NCBI GenBank assembly: GCA_033296875.1
Contig: MU860050.1
Span: forward strand, 1-64,000
DNA length: 64,000 nucleotides
DNA from: Achaetomium macrosporum
Lineage: Eukaryota > Ascomycota > Sordariomycetes > Sordariales > Chaetomiaceae
Direction of reading: 5' to 3'
In this document: piece by piece, positions 9,436 through 21,287 of the stretch
How the letters are laid out: each line of letters begins with the position of its first letter
How positions within the stretch are numbered: the stretch's first letter is position 1
Translations under genes and position numbers: made by a program
The notes under the pieces: model-generated
The model's database searches: none
Told to the model about the DNA's origin: nothing
The model's input: only the letters and a program-made list of their open reading frames with translations

Positions 9436-11229
9436 ATGCTCGCAGCAACGCGACGATGGTTCAGGCGCAACCGCACACCGATTGCCATCGGCTTGGGCGT
9501 CATTGGCGCCGGTTATATCGCGACGAGCTATGTCCTGGGCAAGCTGCGCGATGCACGCGAGCGCATGAGCAGCGACCGCATCGCCAAGGAGAAGTTCGTG
9601 CCGACTTTCTTCCATCGTAGTATCCCAGGGCTGAGCTAACGGCAGCACTGTGCAGTTTGCGTCGCCGCTTCGAGCAGAACCAGGAGGACTGCACCTTCAC
9701 CGTGCTCGCTCTCCTCCCAACCGCGACCAACAACATCCTCGAGGCTATGAACACGGAGAAGATCTCACTTGAGATCCAGCAGATGAAGGGCTCGACTGCG
9801 GCGAGGACTCGCAGCATCGGGTCCACAAGCCCGCCCACCATGTCCGAGGCGAACGCGACCGACGACGACGGCCGCAGCATCATCACCGTGAGCGCTCAGA
9901 GTGAGGCTGGCATGCACACGACACAGCTCTCGGTGGCAACGCCGCTACCCACTGCGGGACCCGACAGCGGGACTCCCGGGACACCGCAACAAACACTTTC
10001 AACGCCGTCGAAGCCACGGAAGACCAAGCGGCAGCTCTGGGATGACCTGACGATAAGCTGTACGTTACGGGGGAAGGGGGGCAGTGTCCCAGTTGTAGGC
10101 TAACACAGACATTACTCCAGCAATTACAAGAGCATACACCCTGCTCTACACTCTCGGCCTTCTCACCATGCTCACCAGGGTACAGCTCAATCTGCTCGGG
10201 CGTCGGAGCTACCTCTCCAGCGTCGTCTCTCTCGCGACGGGCGGCGCCGCAGGAACCATCAGCCTCGAGAACAACGACGACGACAGCCCCGAGCAGGCCT
10301 ACGGCACCGATTTTGACGTAAACCGCAAGTACCTCACCTTCAGCTGGTGGCTGCTCAACCGCGGCTGGGTCGACGTCATGCAGCGCGTCGAGCACGCCGT
10401 GCGGCAAGTCTTCGGACACCTCAGCCCGCGCGACACGCTCACGCTCGACACCTTCTCCAAGCTCACGCGTGATGTGCGCAGCCTGGTGGAGGCCAACTCC
10501 GCGTCCAGCGGCGGTGCGCCCGGCACCGCCTGGCTCCCCTTCCTCCTCCCGCCACCGGACATGGAGGAATCCGTCCTCCGCGAGTCGGGCGTCCTCGACT
10601 CCGTCCCGTCGGGCAACCCAACCCCAACAACAACACACACAACACCGCCTTCCTCGCCAACCTCCGCCGCCTCCCTCCGCCGTCTGCTAGACGAGACCTC
10701 CGACCTGATCGAGTCCCCCGCCTTCTCACACGTGCTCACGCAGCTCCTCGACGCCGGCTTCTCCGTCCTCCTAGACGAAAAACTCGTCCAGGGGGTCTTC
10801 GACACGCCTGCCAGCAGCCTCGACCCGCTGGGCGGCGCGGGACTCAGCAGCAGCCGCGCGGTGCTCCTGCCCAAGATCCTCAGCGTGCTGGCGCGCCAGG
10901 CGCACGCCATCGGCAACGGCATGCCCAACGAATACCTGCAGGCGATGGAGTCGGTGCGGGACCTGGAGGGGTTTGCGGCCGTGGTGTATTCGAGTAATTG
11001 GCAGGCTGAGATCGCGGGGGATGATGATGTTGTGGTCGAGGAGAGGCAGCAGCAGCAACAGCAGCAACAGCAGCAGGGTGAAGGGGAGGGGCAGAGACCA
11101 AGACACGGTGGTGAGGTTGTGGAGGAGAGTATGGTCATGGTGGATATACCGCCGCCTGCTGAGGGGACTAATGATCCCCAGGCGAGCTTGTTTGATAGTG
11201 TTTGGGAGAAGGCGAGCGCTGGGAAGTGA
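9436..11229 (+). CDS. PEX3: Peroxisomal biogenesis factor 3 (Pex3)
   Basis: Three exons, 9436-9593, 9656-10059 and 10121-11229, give 556 residues; the 62- and 61-nt introns close the frame exactly. Pex3 is the peroxisomal/ER membrane anchor that receives the Pex19-cargo complex and also organises peroxisome inheritance and pexophagy. An N-terminal basic stretch (RRWFRRNRTP) precedes a transmembrane helix at about residues 16-35, matching the family topology. Characteristic blocks are RRRFEQNQEDCTFTVLALLP just after intron 1, WDDLTISSITRAYTLLYTL across intron 2, and LTRVQLNLLGRRSYL. Near the C-terminus there is a Gln run (about ten) followed by an acidic/Gly stretch. Length is longer than the animal protein, mainly from Ser/Thr/Pro-rich linkers. 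It is convergent with BET5. Confidence 0.93.
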
Positions 11230-11914
11230 TGGCTCTTCGGTTGTACCGCATAGAGACGAGTTGATGACTGGAGATGTGTACTATCTATCCATTAACGATC
11301 TGGCTTGGCTTATTAGTCAAGGGAAAGACGGCGGGCGGGTTAAGACGGCACGAATATACCAAGAATATACCAAGGGCAATATTACGTGGGTCGGATTGGT
11401 ACAGGCAGAGATCAAAAGAATACATAGGATTCGGTTCAAAGGTTTAACCAAGTGTTCCAACACAGACTTCATCGCGAGTTCTACCAATGGCTACGAGGTC
11501 GCGATGTTCGCTTTCCGCTTGAAGCCCAAGATGTATCACTCGATAAAATGTGTATGCTTGGTCGTGCGCTGCATGATGGGCCTCTTTGCCATCGTTGGGT
11601 ATCTAGATCTCGCCTTTCTTGCTTCCTGTTTACTTCCTCAGGGCCTCTTTCTGACATGCAGGTGACAGGACAGTCTCACCCCGTCGAGGCCGCTGAGAAC
11701 TGTAGCCGCAGCTTCTTCTGCTGCAGTGATGTGGCCACTTTCTCTTCTCGAAAGATACGAGACCAACAGCTCGGCATTCTCTCTGTCGGTGCCCCTCACC
11801 ACTGTTGGCGCTCTTCTCACCCGAGTTAGGCGGTGGCGGCTCCTGATCGAGGCCCTAGGTGCTTCCAGCGCTAGGAACAATTCCCTGCTCGTTTCCCTCG
11901 TCTCTCGTCGTCGC
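11230..11914. other. Convergent intergenic region (PEX3 / BET5)
   Basis: This is 685 bp between two gene 3' ends. It includes an imperfect direct repeat AATATACCAAGAATATACCA near 11350-11370. No gene is supported. Confidence 0.5.
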
Positions 11915-12530
11915 TCACATCAGTCCCCTAATGAACTGGTCCAGCCCCAGCTCAAACAGCTCATTCCTCACGCCGGCCCCGCCCTTGTGTTCGACGGGGG
12001 AGAGCGGATTCTTCACAACTGATTTACAACCATCATCAGCATCGGCTCCCCCTTCTCCACAACACTTGCCTCCCGGCTTGTTGAAGAAGGCCACGTACCG
12101 TACTCAACCCAGAGATTGATATATATCTGGTGCAGCACGTTGCGCATGCTCAGCGTCGCCGTGTCGGTCAGCATCACCAGCCGCAGGTTGCTCGCCGTCT
12201 CGTAGTAGTGCAGCTTGTAGTGGGCGGTGCGGTACGAGACGAAGGCGTCGTCGTCGCCGCCCAGCTTGCGCACCATGTTACGCAGCGAGAATACGGTGCC
12301 GAAGATCAGCTTTGCGTCGTCCGCGGCCGATTTGGCTGTCGTCGTCGTTCCATTGGCGGCTCCGGAGTGCGCCGGTGGCAGCCAGGACTTGGAGTATATG
12401 CATTCCGCTGGCGTGCAGATTCCGTGGTTAGTAGTCGCTTTACTTTCCGGTGTTTGGCTAGGGAGCTGTGTATGAGGGAGAAGGGGCGCGTACTGTGCCG
12501 GTCGAATATGTAGAACGAGTAGACGACCAT
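11915..12530 (-). CDS. BET5: TRAPP complex subunit Bet5 (TRAPPC1)
   Basis: Three exons on the minus strand, 12530-12494, 12407-12099 and 12018-11915, give 149 residues, close to the usual family length; introns are 86 and 80 nt. Bet5 is a longin-fold core subunit of TRAPP, the Ypt1/Rab1 exchange factor and tether at the ER-Golgi boundary. Exon 1 encodes MVVYSFYIFDRH, the typical family N-terminus. Exon 2 holds LIFGTVFSLRNMVRKL and YRTAHYKLHYYETASNLRLV, the most conserved blocks, and ends in HQIYINLWVEY. Exon 3 supplies VVKNPLSP and the terminal LDQFIRGLM. An Ala/Thr-rich insertion (about residues 21-40) is not typical. The small first exon would be missed without splice joining. Confidence 0.92.
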
Positions 12531-13733
12531 GGTGATGGTGGGCGGGCAGGTCCCCTGGGCGAATGAGTTCGCGCCGGGGACGGGAGGCCGAGCAGAATGG
12601 GATGCAACCGCAACCGGGACTGCAACAGCGCTGCGATGCGGCGGCCAATCGGTCGGCGAGCACACGTCGGGTTCCTTCAAATCGGATGGGAGTCGCGATC
12701 GTTCGCAAAGCTGACTGCTGATTGACCGGTTATGCGAGCTCTTTGCCGTCACCCCTGTCACATGTAGGCTGGTCTTGGCAACCGAGCTTGTTCAGAGCTG
12801 CAAACGGCCGAGGGGAGAGGGGGGATAAGGCACAGGGGCTCGTTCCAGATTCTGCAATAATTCATTCAGCGTTTATATCATAGGAATATATGGTCGGTCG
12901 AGTTGGTGCTTTACCCTGCTGCTATATATGCCTGCTATCAAGATGCGATCGGAGTTCATTGACATCCCTCGAAGGTTACAATGCAGTGTGGTCCGTGTGT
13001 CTTCCCTATAAGGCCCCCACCGGGCATGGTAGGGCGGGGTTGCAGTGGGGTTGGAGGGGCATCGTCCCTCGATCAGATTGGGGGTTGCTGCGCGGACGAT
13101 GGCAAACTTCCGCTTTGACAAGAGTCTGGACTCAGTGGCATACCGAACACGTACCGGCCCAAGGTAGCGTGTAAATCCTCTCTTCCAGCAAGGGGTTTGG
13201 GTATATTTTCTCGTTATTACTGTATGTTGTCTTCTTGCGAGGCGTTCGATGTCCGCCGAATTCCGGGTCACTCATTGCCGTGCGGATGCCGATGCCAGAA
13301 CCTTGCCCGCTCGTTTTGTGGCCATTGGGCGGACGCTATTCTAAGTTTAGCTGCGTTTCCTGATTCTGGTGCCCCGTTCTTTAGCGACTCGGATGTCTGT
13401 TCCAGTTTGAGACGAGAATTTTGGTGAGATCTCGACGATAACAAAGTCCTCATTCTAGAAATCCGGCAGCAGAGCGACGCCAGCGCGCACACAAGTGGTG
13501 CTTTGGCATTGTGACACGGGATAGTATAACTCGATCCACTCGTCTAATACCTCATACCCACGTCGGCGGATTGGTTGACGAGGTGTCACCGTAAGAGCTC
13601 TCGGCCATCCGAACCACTCGCCGGGCGTTAGCCACCCTGTCATATTTATACTTGAGGAACCTGCCCTGAAATTCGCCTTCGGGGGAGCAGACACTTCATT
13701 ACTCTTTCTTTTCAAACCAGATCCGAAAAGGCG
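12531..13733. other. Divergent intergenic region (BET5 / CaMKK-type kinase)
   Basis: This 1.2-kb region should hold promoters of both genes. Several short frames exist on both strands, none with recognisable content. I see no repeats or RNA genes. Confidence 0.5.
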
Positions 13734-16266
13734 ATGGCCGATGAAGAACATAGACACCCAGAGATCCGGCCCACAACATTCAGCTTGGCGCTGCGTCCGA
13801 AAGCAAGCGACAGAGATACAATGACTCCACCAGCGCTCACGGCGCTGCCGCTAGGCTTGACCTCTCCAGGGATCTCAGTCGAGTTCCACGGCGATCCTGA
13901 CGTAAAGCCGGCTCAAATATATCCTTAGTAGGTCCCTGCGTCTACTTGTCTCTGAAAGGCTCATTAACAAGTGAACAGCTCGGCGCCGCCACATGTCCAG
14001 AGCTTTCCCAGCCCTATGAGACATCATCGGAGGACACCATCGGCCCACCGCGAGATTAAGGTGTGTGGTCTCTTCTGCCCCAGACACAGCGAGCGGGTGC
14101 TCAGGCATATCCAGGAAACCCTCAATGCACGGTCAGACTACACCAACGAAGACTCAGAAGGCCGGTCCCATCGCCGTATCAACCAGTATGTCATCAAGGA
14201 CGAAATAGGGCGCGGTTCATACGGCGCCGTTCACCTTGCCACTGACCAGTTTGGGAACGAATATGTGCGTCCTGTCTCTGATAAGCAGGTAGTATAGGCA
14301 ATAAGCCACTGACCGCGTCACAGGCCGTTAAAGCATTTTCTAAAACACGTCTTCGAAAACGAGTCCAGTCAGAAATCCTTCGCCATGGGCCAAGGCATTC
14401 TCGCCGCCTCCCTCGAGCGGCTGGGTTTGGCGCGCCGGATGCCCCCATCACGGGCTTCTCGGACGAGCGAGCCAAGGAGGCCAAGGACGCCCTCTACCTC
14501 ATCCGCGAAGAGGTTGCCATCATGAAGAAGCTGAACCATCCCAACCTCGTCCAGCTGATCGAGGTCTTGGACGACCCGGAGGAGGACACTTTGTATATGG
14601 TCTTGGAGATGTGCAAAAAGGGGGTCGTCATGAAGGTTGGTCTTGGCGAATCCGCGACCCCCTATCCGGAGGAGACCTGTCGTTACTGGTTCCGCGACCT
14701 CATCCTCGGCATTGAATACCGTGAGTTTCCCTCGGCTCGACCCTGCATGTGGCAGAGATGCTTATCCGGCAAACCGCAGTGCACTCGCAAGGGGTTGTCC
14801 ACCGCGATATCAAGCCGGACAATCTCCTGCTCACCGACGACGATGTCTTGAAGATCGTAGACTTCGGGGTATCCGAGATGTTCGAAAAGGCCAAGGATAT
14901 GAGGACAACTAAGTCCGCGGGCTCGCCGGCGTTCCTCCCTCCCGAGCTCTGCGTTGCGAAGCATGGTGATGTGTCGGGAAAGGCGGCCGACATCTGGTCT
15001 ATGGGCGTGTCCTTGTATTGCCTTCGCTACGGAAGGATACCGTTTGAGCGTGAGACTGTTTTCGAGATGTACGAGGCTATCAGGACCGAGACCCCCAAGT
15101 TGCCTCCTGACGAGAACCCGGATTTCGTCGACCTAATGGCGAAACTGCTCGAGAAAGACCCAGAAAGGAGGATTAAGATGGCAGAGCTTAGAGTGAGTCC
15201 CTCCTGCAGCTCAGAGTATGGTGGATGCGCGAGCGGAATTCTCTAACTCCTTCTCCTTAGGAACACCCCTGGGTGACGAAAAGGGGTACAGACCCCTTAC
15301 TCAGCGCCGAAGAGAACTGCTCCGACCCCGTGGATCTGCCCAATCCGCTTGAGCTAAATCACGCCTTCACCAGAAAAATGAGCCATCTAATATACGTTGT
15401 AAGTTGCCGTCTCACCTGACTGACGACCATCCCTCTCGGCTGACATCCCCCAGATGAAAGCGATCTCCAAGTTCAAGTGCCTCCTAAATCGCCGGCCATC
15501 TGCCCACCAGAAGGGCAAAGGCCGCCCTGACACCTCGACAACTGCACCACAATCCCCGCCACCGGGAGCCAAGTCAGCCGCCGAAGAATCAACAGCAGAA
15601 TTCGCCGCCCGCGTCCTCCGCGAACGCCAAGAATTCCTTGCCAACGGCGGCAGGGCCAGCTTCGACCAGCTCCCCCCCTCAGCCGACCCCTCCGCCGCCG
15701 CTACCGGTCAGGAGCAACAGCAACCCCCTCCCCTCCTCGGCATCGGAACCGGCGGAATCGACGACTTTTCCAGCATCGACCAGCCCCCGGCAGCCGACAT
15801 CGTCTCTGACTCGCCCACCGTCGTGGAGTTTAATGTCTATGACCGGGCGTTTGAGGCTGAGGTGGAGCGGATTAAGCGCAGCACCAGTAGACGCGCCGGC
15901 GGTGGGCGTGGCAAAGCGGCGGGCCCGGGGCCGATTTATCAAACGAGGTTCTGCGGCGGCGGCGGTGGAGGCGGGGGCGGATACTCTACTGTGAATGCTG
16001 CTGTCGGGGGTGAGACTGAGAATGTGGCTTCTTTAGGGTGGGGTGGTGAACGAAGCACACCAAGGAGTCTTGCCGCTGCTGCTGCTGCTGCTGCTGCCGT
16101 TGCCGGGCAAGGGGAACAAAGGGCCGGGGGGATGAGGTTTGCAGACCTGGTGGCACAGGCTATGGCGGGGGCTAGGGAAGCTGAGCCTAAGAGTCGTCAT
16201 GGAGATGGTGACGGTGAGGGTCGGGGCTCCGGGCAAGTTATTGTCCCAGGCTGTGAGGGGAACTGA
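13734..16266 (+). CDS. Ser/Thr protein kinase, CaMKK / Ssp1 / Sak1 type (Snf1-upstream kinase)
   Basis: Six exons: 13734-13927, 13979-14264, 14324-14720, 14780-15192, 15261-15398 and 15454-16266, giving 746 residues. A further 54-nt in-frame stretch (14060-14113, GTGTGT...CCAG) may be an extra intron, giving 728. Kinase motifs are present in order: GRGSYGAV glycine loop, AVKAF catalytic Lys region after intron 2, HRDIKPDN catalytic loop, DFGVSE, and SAGSPAFLPPEL activation segment. The last is characteristic of the CaMKK/Sak1/Ssp1 group, which phosphorylates Snf1/AMPK-type kinases. An insert after the catalytic Lys is rich in Arg/Pro, as in CaMKK. The C-terminal tail (last exon) is low-complexity with a Gly run and an Ala run. 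Grouping is by motif; the substrate is inferred. Confidence 0.88.
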
Positions 16267-16977
16267 GTGTAGCTTGATCCATTGAGCTTCCGGGATGGGA
16301 AGTGTGGTGTACGGATGGTTGGGCTGCAAGACGGCCCGTGGCCTAATCTTCGTTTTCGATGTTGCGTACCCTCGCGATGGGACGGTGACAGCGACAGGAA
16401 GGCAGGGACGTCGGGACACGGCCTGGGGAAGACCATGTTCTCGCGGCTTGGGGGGCTGCAATAATGAATGAGATATCTTATGCTTATATGTAATCTCTTG
16501 AAAATCGGAAAACGTTCATACAGCCCTTGGGCATCTTCAGTTCCAAGATCAGTACATCGAATATGGATGGATGTTCAAAAGATGATGTAAAAGCAGTCTT
16601 CTGCTATTTCACTGGGCTGTATACCCATTATAAGTCCGCCGGCTGTCCGTGTGAGGAACCGGACCTGCATTGCACTGCCACAGCCCCTCTCACGTTCGTC
16701 CAATTGCGTCGTCAACCTCATAACTGACCAGATGCAGTTTGCTATGTACGCAGGCGTGACGGGCAAGAATTGAGGATAGCGGGCAAGTAATGATCATTCG
16801 GATCCAGTGGGATGTTCCCTCAACATTGCTCTTCCCAAATGCCACCACTTTCACCAAGGGCCAGTCAGGGAATACATTAGTGTTGGATCAGACCTCACTC
16901 ACCGGTAACCGACGGGCAGGCAAGCATATTCGGGATTGGTCGTGCTTCGCAACGTTTAGGAGTTGAGTTGTCAGGCT

Positions 16978-17197
16978 CCCCATGGTTCAAAAGGGCCGGA
17001 CACAGAATTACCGCCACAGTTTAAGCAAGAAGGAGTCAAGCAAACAGAATCAGATCTGAAAGAAAGAAAGGAAAAGGAAAAACATGGAAGAGGAGGAAGA
17101 AAAGACAGGCTGGAGATGAGTAAGGTAGGTACCTCAGGTAATTGGTGACTTTCGTTCCGTCTTGATGTTTGGTGTACGGCTTTTTCCGGCCAGAGGG
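16978..17197 (-). mobile_element. MITE-like element, copy A (reverse orientation, short)
   Basis: Ends are CCCCATGGTTCAAAAGGGCC at the left and GTACGGCTTTTTCCGGCCAGAGGG at the right; the right end reverse-complemented is CCCTCTGGCCGGAAAAAGCC. It is flanked by TGTCAGGCT (16969-16977) and TCTCAGGCC (17198-17206), a 9-bp duplication with two mismatches. The interior is purine-rich on this strand, matching the complement of the pyrimidine-rich core of the copies at 41974 and 53300. At 220 bp it is a shortened copy. It encodes no protein. Confidence 0.75.
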
Positions 17198-17424
17198 TCT
17201 CAGGCCAGTACTGCACTGCACACTGAGTAGAGGCAGGGCGTGGGTAGGTGGGCATGTTTAAGCGATGGTTTGATGAGGTGGGTGTCTCGGATATAAGGCA
17301 CCGAAGCTTCCATAATAAATAGAAGGTCTGATATTCGGCCAGAGCTGCCGACAGCACCAGTATATGTACGTAATGTTAGACAGAGCACCTTGGATGTGAG
17401 ATAGAGGCTCTAGTGAATAAGACA

Positions 17425-17444
17425 TTATATATATATATATATGT
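17425..17444. repeat. TA dinucleotide microsatellite
   Basis: A run of alternating T and A of about 18-20 bases lies in the intergenic interval, followed by GTATATG. Confidence 0.8.
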
Positions 17445-20400
17445 ATATGTAGTATGATGGTTCTTGAAAGCTCTTGCGATCGCAGTACCTCCGTGCCTCC
17501 GAGCATCGGGAGAATATGTTTTGTCACCTGGGGTTAAAACTTATAACGTTATGTATTATTAGTTACGTACTCTGGTTCAGCGTCCAGCCACAGCTTTGGC
17601 AAAAGCTTGCTGAGGTTAGCCAAGACCTGAGGCTCCTAGCTTAAGGAGGCAATAACTGCTTGAGGTTGCCAGCTGCCCTGTGAAACCATTGCCGGATGTC
17701 GAACTTGATTTCCGCGGACTTCGGCCGGGGTGAGCCGACCTGGTGGCGCATGTAGGGTGTATGCAGCACGCGCATATACTATGGTACCTAATATACCAGA
17801 TGCATGTTGGTGCCGTGTGTAAGTTGAGCGCATGGCATCATCGCGGGAGTTATCGTCGAGTTCTCAGCGAATGTCTCGACCACGTGTGCACATACAATCC
17901 CGTCTATGACCCGGGAAGCAGGGTCCGAGACAGGGGTCGGAGGTGAAGGATGCTTTGGCTGCTCACCGCAATCTGGCTTCCGGGATTTGTGACAGAGGGT
18001 ATTCAATATGTGGCTGAACTGGGCATGGAGCCGAAGCTAGGTGCTTGGGCGTCTGCTTGTAGGTATCATGAACTTGGTTGGGCGGCATCGGTCTCAAATT
18101 TGAGGGCCAAGTTTCGAGCTGTGGTGAAACATGCGGCTACGGTTATCTGGCGGTCTCCGGCGCTGGGCAGGGCCGGGTCATGGCCGGCGCCCAGACCGAC
18201 TCCAAAACCGTCTGGCAAAGAAAACAGGGCAGGTTTTCGTCTTAAGGAACACAGACATGATGGTGGTCGCTCTGAACAACCGCCTCAAAGCGTCGGCGCC
18301 GGACAGGCGGAGATCGTGGAGGTCGAATCGGTCGCAAAACATCGCCAAGAGTGTCGGCCTTGTCTCCTCAAGAACCCCGGATATCAATAGGCGGTGATGG
18401 GCAGCGGAAGAGGTTCCGAGGGCCGTATGCATGCTACCATATCATGGCAATGGCAGTTCCCGTGCGACTTCAGCAGTCTTCTGTAACTTGACCAATGATC
18501 ACCCGCCGGAATTCGCGAGAAGGTGCTGACGATTGCTGAGTGAGGAGCATGGCACGAGAAATCAGTTGAACTGCGCAAGCGATCCGTACACAGTAGAAGC
18601 AAGACGACGGGGAGGATGGAGGTCAGAAAATGCCTCATACAGGAAAGCTGGCCCGAAAGGGTGCACAATAATCGAGTGGCGACAGTCTGCTGCAAGACTG
18701 CCCATCATCTGCTGGTGCGGACGCAGGGCTTGCCGTAGCGTGCAGCTTGAGCAGGGAGCTCTCAGAGTTTGGCCGGGCGGCCGCGAGGACGCATATGCAA
18801 TGCACTTTGCAGCATGGATGCTCCGTATGCTTGGACAAGACGACGGGGATGCTGTGGAGGAAGTCAAGCAAGGTCGACTTGTCGGTCATTGGTAGAGCAG
18901 GCTGGAACTGAGATCGGTACCATCCATGTAGTTCGGGGCAGCCCTGCCGTCCGGCGGTCAGCATGTGACACCAATGCTGTCTTTAAAGGGTAAATCAATG
19001 ACCCGCCTGGACGCCACAGACTCTAAGTGATGGATTCAAAAAGCGAAGAGAAACAGAAAAGTGGCCGTGGGCGCTCGTTATCTCGCCGCCGTCAATCAGC
19101 CGGAGCGCGCGGATTCCATGCTTCGGGCCTGTCTCCGTCGAGGTCGGCTGGCCCCGCATCGAGAGCCGGGAGGCCGCCAAAGCTCCGGCGCCGGGAGAGA
19201 CTGCAAAATGGAGCCAGGTGGAAACAAGCTGCTGCCAAGACTGCCGGCGAGGTCCTGAAGTGGAGACAATCGTCTGCGAGAGAATCGTCCGTTCGCCAAG
19301 AACCTGGAAGGTCAAGTCCCAACAAGTGCGCACCTTGTGTCGCGCCGCCGTGAGGGATGTGTTGGCTTCCGTGTCGCCCGCATGCTCGTCACTGCATGGG
19401 AAAACGGAGGGGTGTTGTCTTCCTGACCGCAGCTCTCCAGTCGCGAGAGGTTGTAACACACACTTAAGGCAAGTACGTTACACCTATGTATGTATGTATG
19501 TACTCGGGGCCCATGGGGTGGCACTGCAGGTGCCTGCACCGCAGGTCGAACGCATATAGAACTTCGAAGAGGAAGGAGCAAGGGCGCGCTTTGTGATAAG
19601 GTCGAGACGACTATACACCCGAAAGAATGACTCGGAGAAAGAGATGCCTACCTTGCCTCCATAGAAGCTGCGATGCGCTTTCTGGAAAACCACCTACGGT
19701 ACAGTACCTTACCTATTCCGACACGATACAGAAGTTGCAAAGCAGATCGGCGGGGCGATGGCAGCTGGCAGTAACGGAGATCTTCTGTCCGCCGGCCACA
19801 TTCACTTCGGCTCTGACACGGCTTGGCCAGGGCAGGCGCAACCGCATGCAGCAGTCTGGGATTGCATCTTTTTTGTCCTCAAGTGAATAAGATGCGGTCA
19901 AGCAGCTGGGTAACCCAGACTGCAGGAAGCAAAAGGCCAGTGCTGCGGGCGACGTCGGCCTGTCAAGTCTGCCACTTATTTCTTGGGATACCTATTGTAC
20001 ATAGGTACATACCTACATACCCTGCGGTAGCAAACTACCGGTCGAAAAGCGCCGATGTCTCCCACTCCACCGCAGCCTCGAATTGAGAAGGACTTATACC
20101 CAAGGTAACGTAAAAGGGTGCTATCTTTGCGACGGAGAGCACAACAATCCGGGCAGTCTTTTTCCGACTGATCGTCCCGTCACATAAAGCTCTTTGGGTG
20201 TTGCTTCCAAGCCGCGGACCTATCGTTCTTTTAATCCCCCGCTGCCTCCAACCATTGACCAGTGCATTTCCTGTTTCCTTGTTTTCTTGACCACTGCCCA
20301 TATCGTCCCTCGATGCGCTGACGTCTCGGGAAAGCTCACCAAGCCTCGCACTGGTGACCGGCCTTCGAGGACGGCCGTGACTGTCCCGGGCCAACGACTA

Positions 20401-20732
20401 GTGCCCTTTCTAGTTGCACCGACGCTTTCCAGCGCGCCCGCTGGGTCTAGCCCGGGCAGTGCCCGTTTTCTGCCGCTCTGACACTGGGTCTCCCCACCGC
20501 CATCTTCGTCATCAACCCAGAATCCCACTCGCAATCACCCGACGGTTTTGGCCCCGTTTGCCTCATTTGCTGTGTGGCCCAGCATTTGAGGCAAGAACAC
20601 TTCTTGAATTCTTGCAACTGAAGCACAGCCAGCTCAACGCTCAACGATTCCACCAGTTGATCAGTCACAACCGCAGACCCTGAAGTCATCATTAACAAGA
20701 CGCCTCTTTCAAAAACTCCCTTCTTTTACACC

Positions 20733-20786
20733 ATGTCGAACCTCGGCTTGACCATGCAGTCATCTGCCCTCGACTGCCCGAATTAA
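20733..20786 (+). promoter_or_regulatory. Possible upstream ORF in the leader of the Hal4-type kinase
   Basis: An ATG in a good context (ACACCATGTC) opens a 17-codon frame, MSNLGLTMQSSALDCPN, ending in TAA at 20784-20786, about 500 nt upstream of the kinase start. The surrounding sequence is C/A/T-rich without a clear intron that would remove it. Whether it is transcribed with the kinase is unknown. Confidence 0.35.
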
Positions 20787-21287
20787 CAATCACTGAGTGT
20801 CCTCTGCTCGCCTCTGGAGGCAAACGAACAAAACCCGAGAGACCAAAGCCAAGAAAACAACCTGAATACTTCCATTTACCCAAGTACTTACTCAGGAACA
20901 ACATCCATCCGCCTCCCAGCTCGCCAGCTCCACCTCCCTCCACCCCACTTGGCTCACTATCGACTTCTGGATTTTCTCGCACCTACAATTTTAACCAAAT
21001 TTCCCTCCGTCGACGGAGAGAACAGAGGACCTCTTACACACGACGGCTGCTGTTTTGTCATCGCCGGCTTAACGCGACCGGGCTCTGCCCACTCACCCCA
21101 GGCGTGCTCGCCGCCAAGATCGCTGACGCTTGCATAAGCGCAGTGATTGGAACCCACATCTCGCCTTGCAGCGCCTTGCATCGCTCGCCCAGTGATCGGC
21201 CTTTACATCACCACTTCTGCTGTCAGATAACCCCTCGTGACAACATCATACGACTTCTGGATCCTGCTGCTTTCTCTACAACCCATT

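Larger units (their letters stand above)
16267..21287. other. Long gene-poor interval between two kinase genes
   Basis: Five kilobases contain many short frames on both strands but none that resembles a protein family or joins across plausible introns. It holds a short inverted-repeat element at 16978-17197, a TA dinucleotide run near 17425-17444, a TGTA run near 19485-19501, and several TACCTA/TAGGTA-type short palindromes. The last 700-900 bp before 21288 are C/T- and A/C-rich and probably form promoter and long leader of the downstream kinase, with a 17-codon upstream ORF at 20733-20786. Confidence 0.5.

Noticed and set aside
10299..11138. Open frame of 279 codons on the minus strand with a Cys run
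   Set aside because: It is antisense to PEX3 exon 3; the Cys run is the complement of the poly-Gln codons.
18000..19500. Many overlapping frames of 60-150 codons on both strands
   Set aside because: None forms a family-like sequence or joins across GT-AG introns; they appear random.
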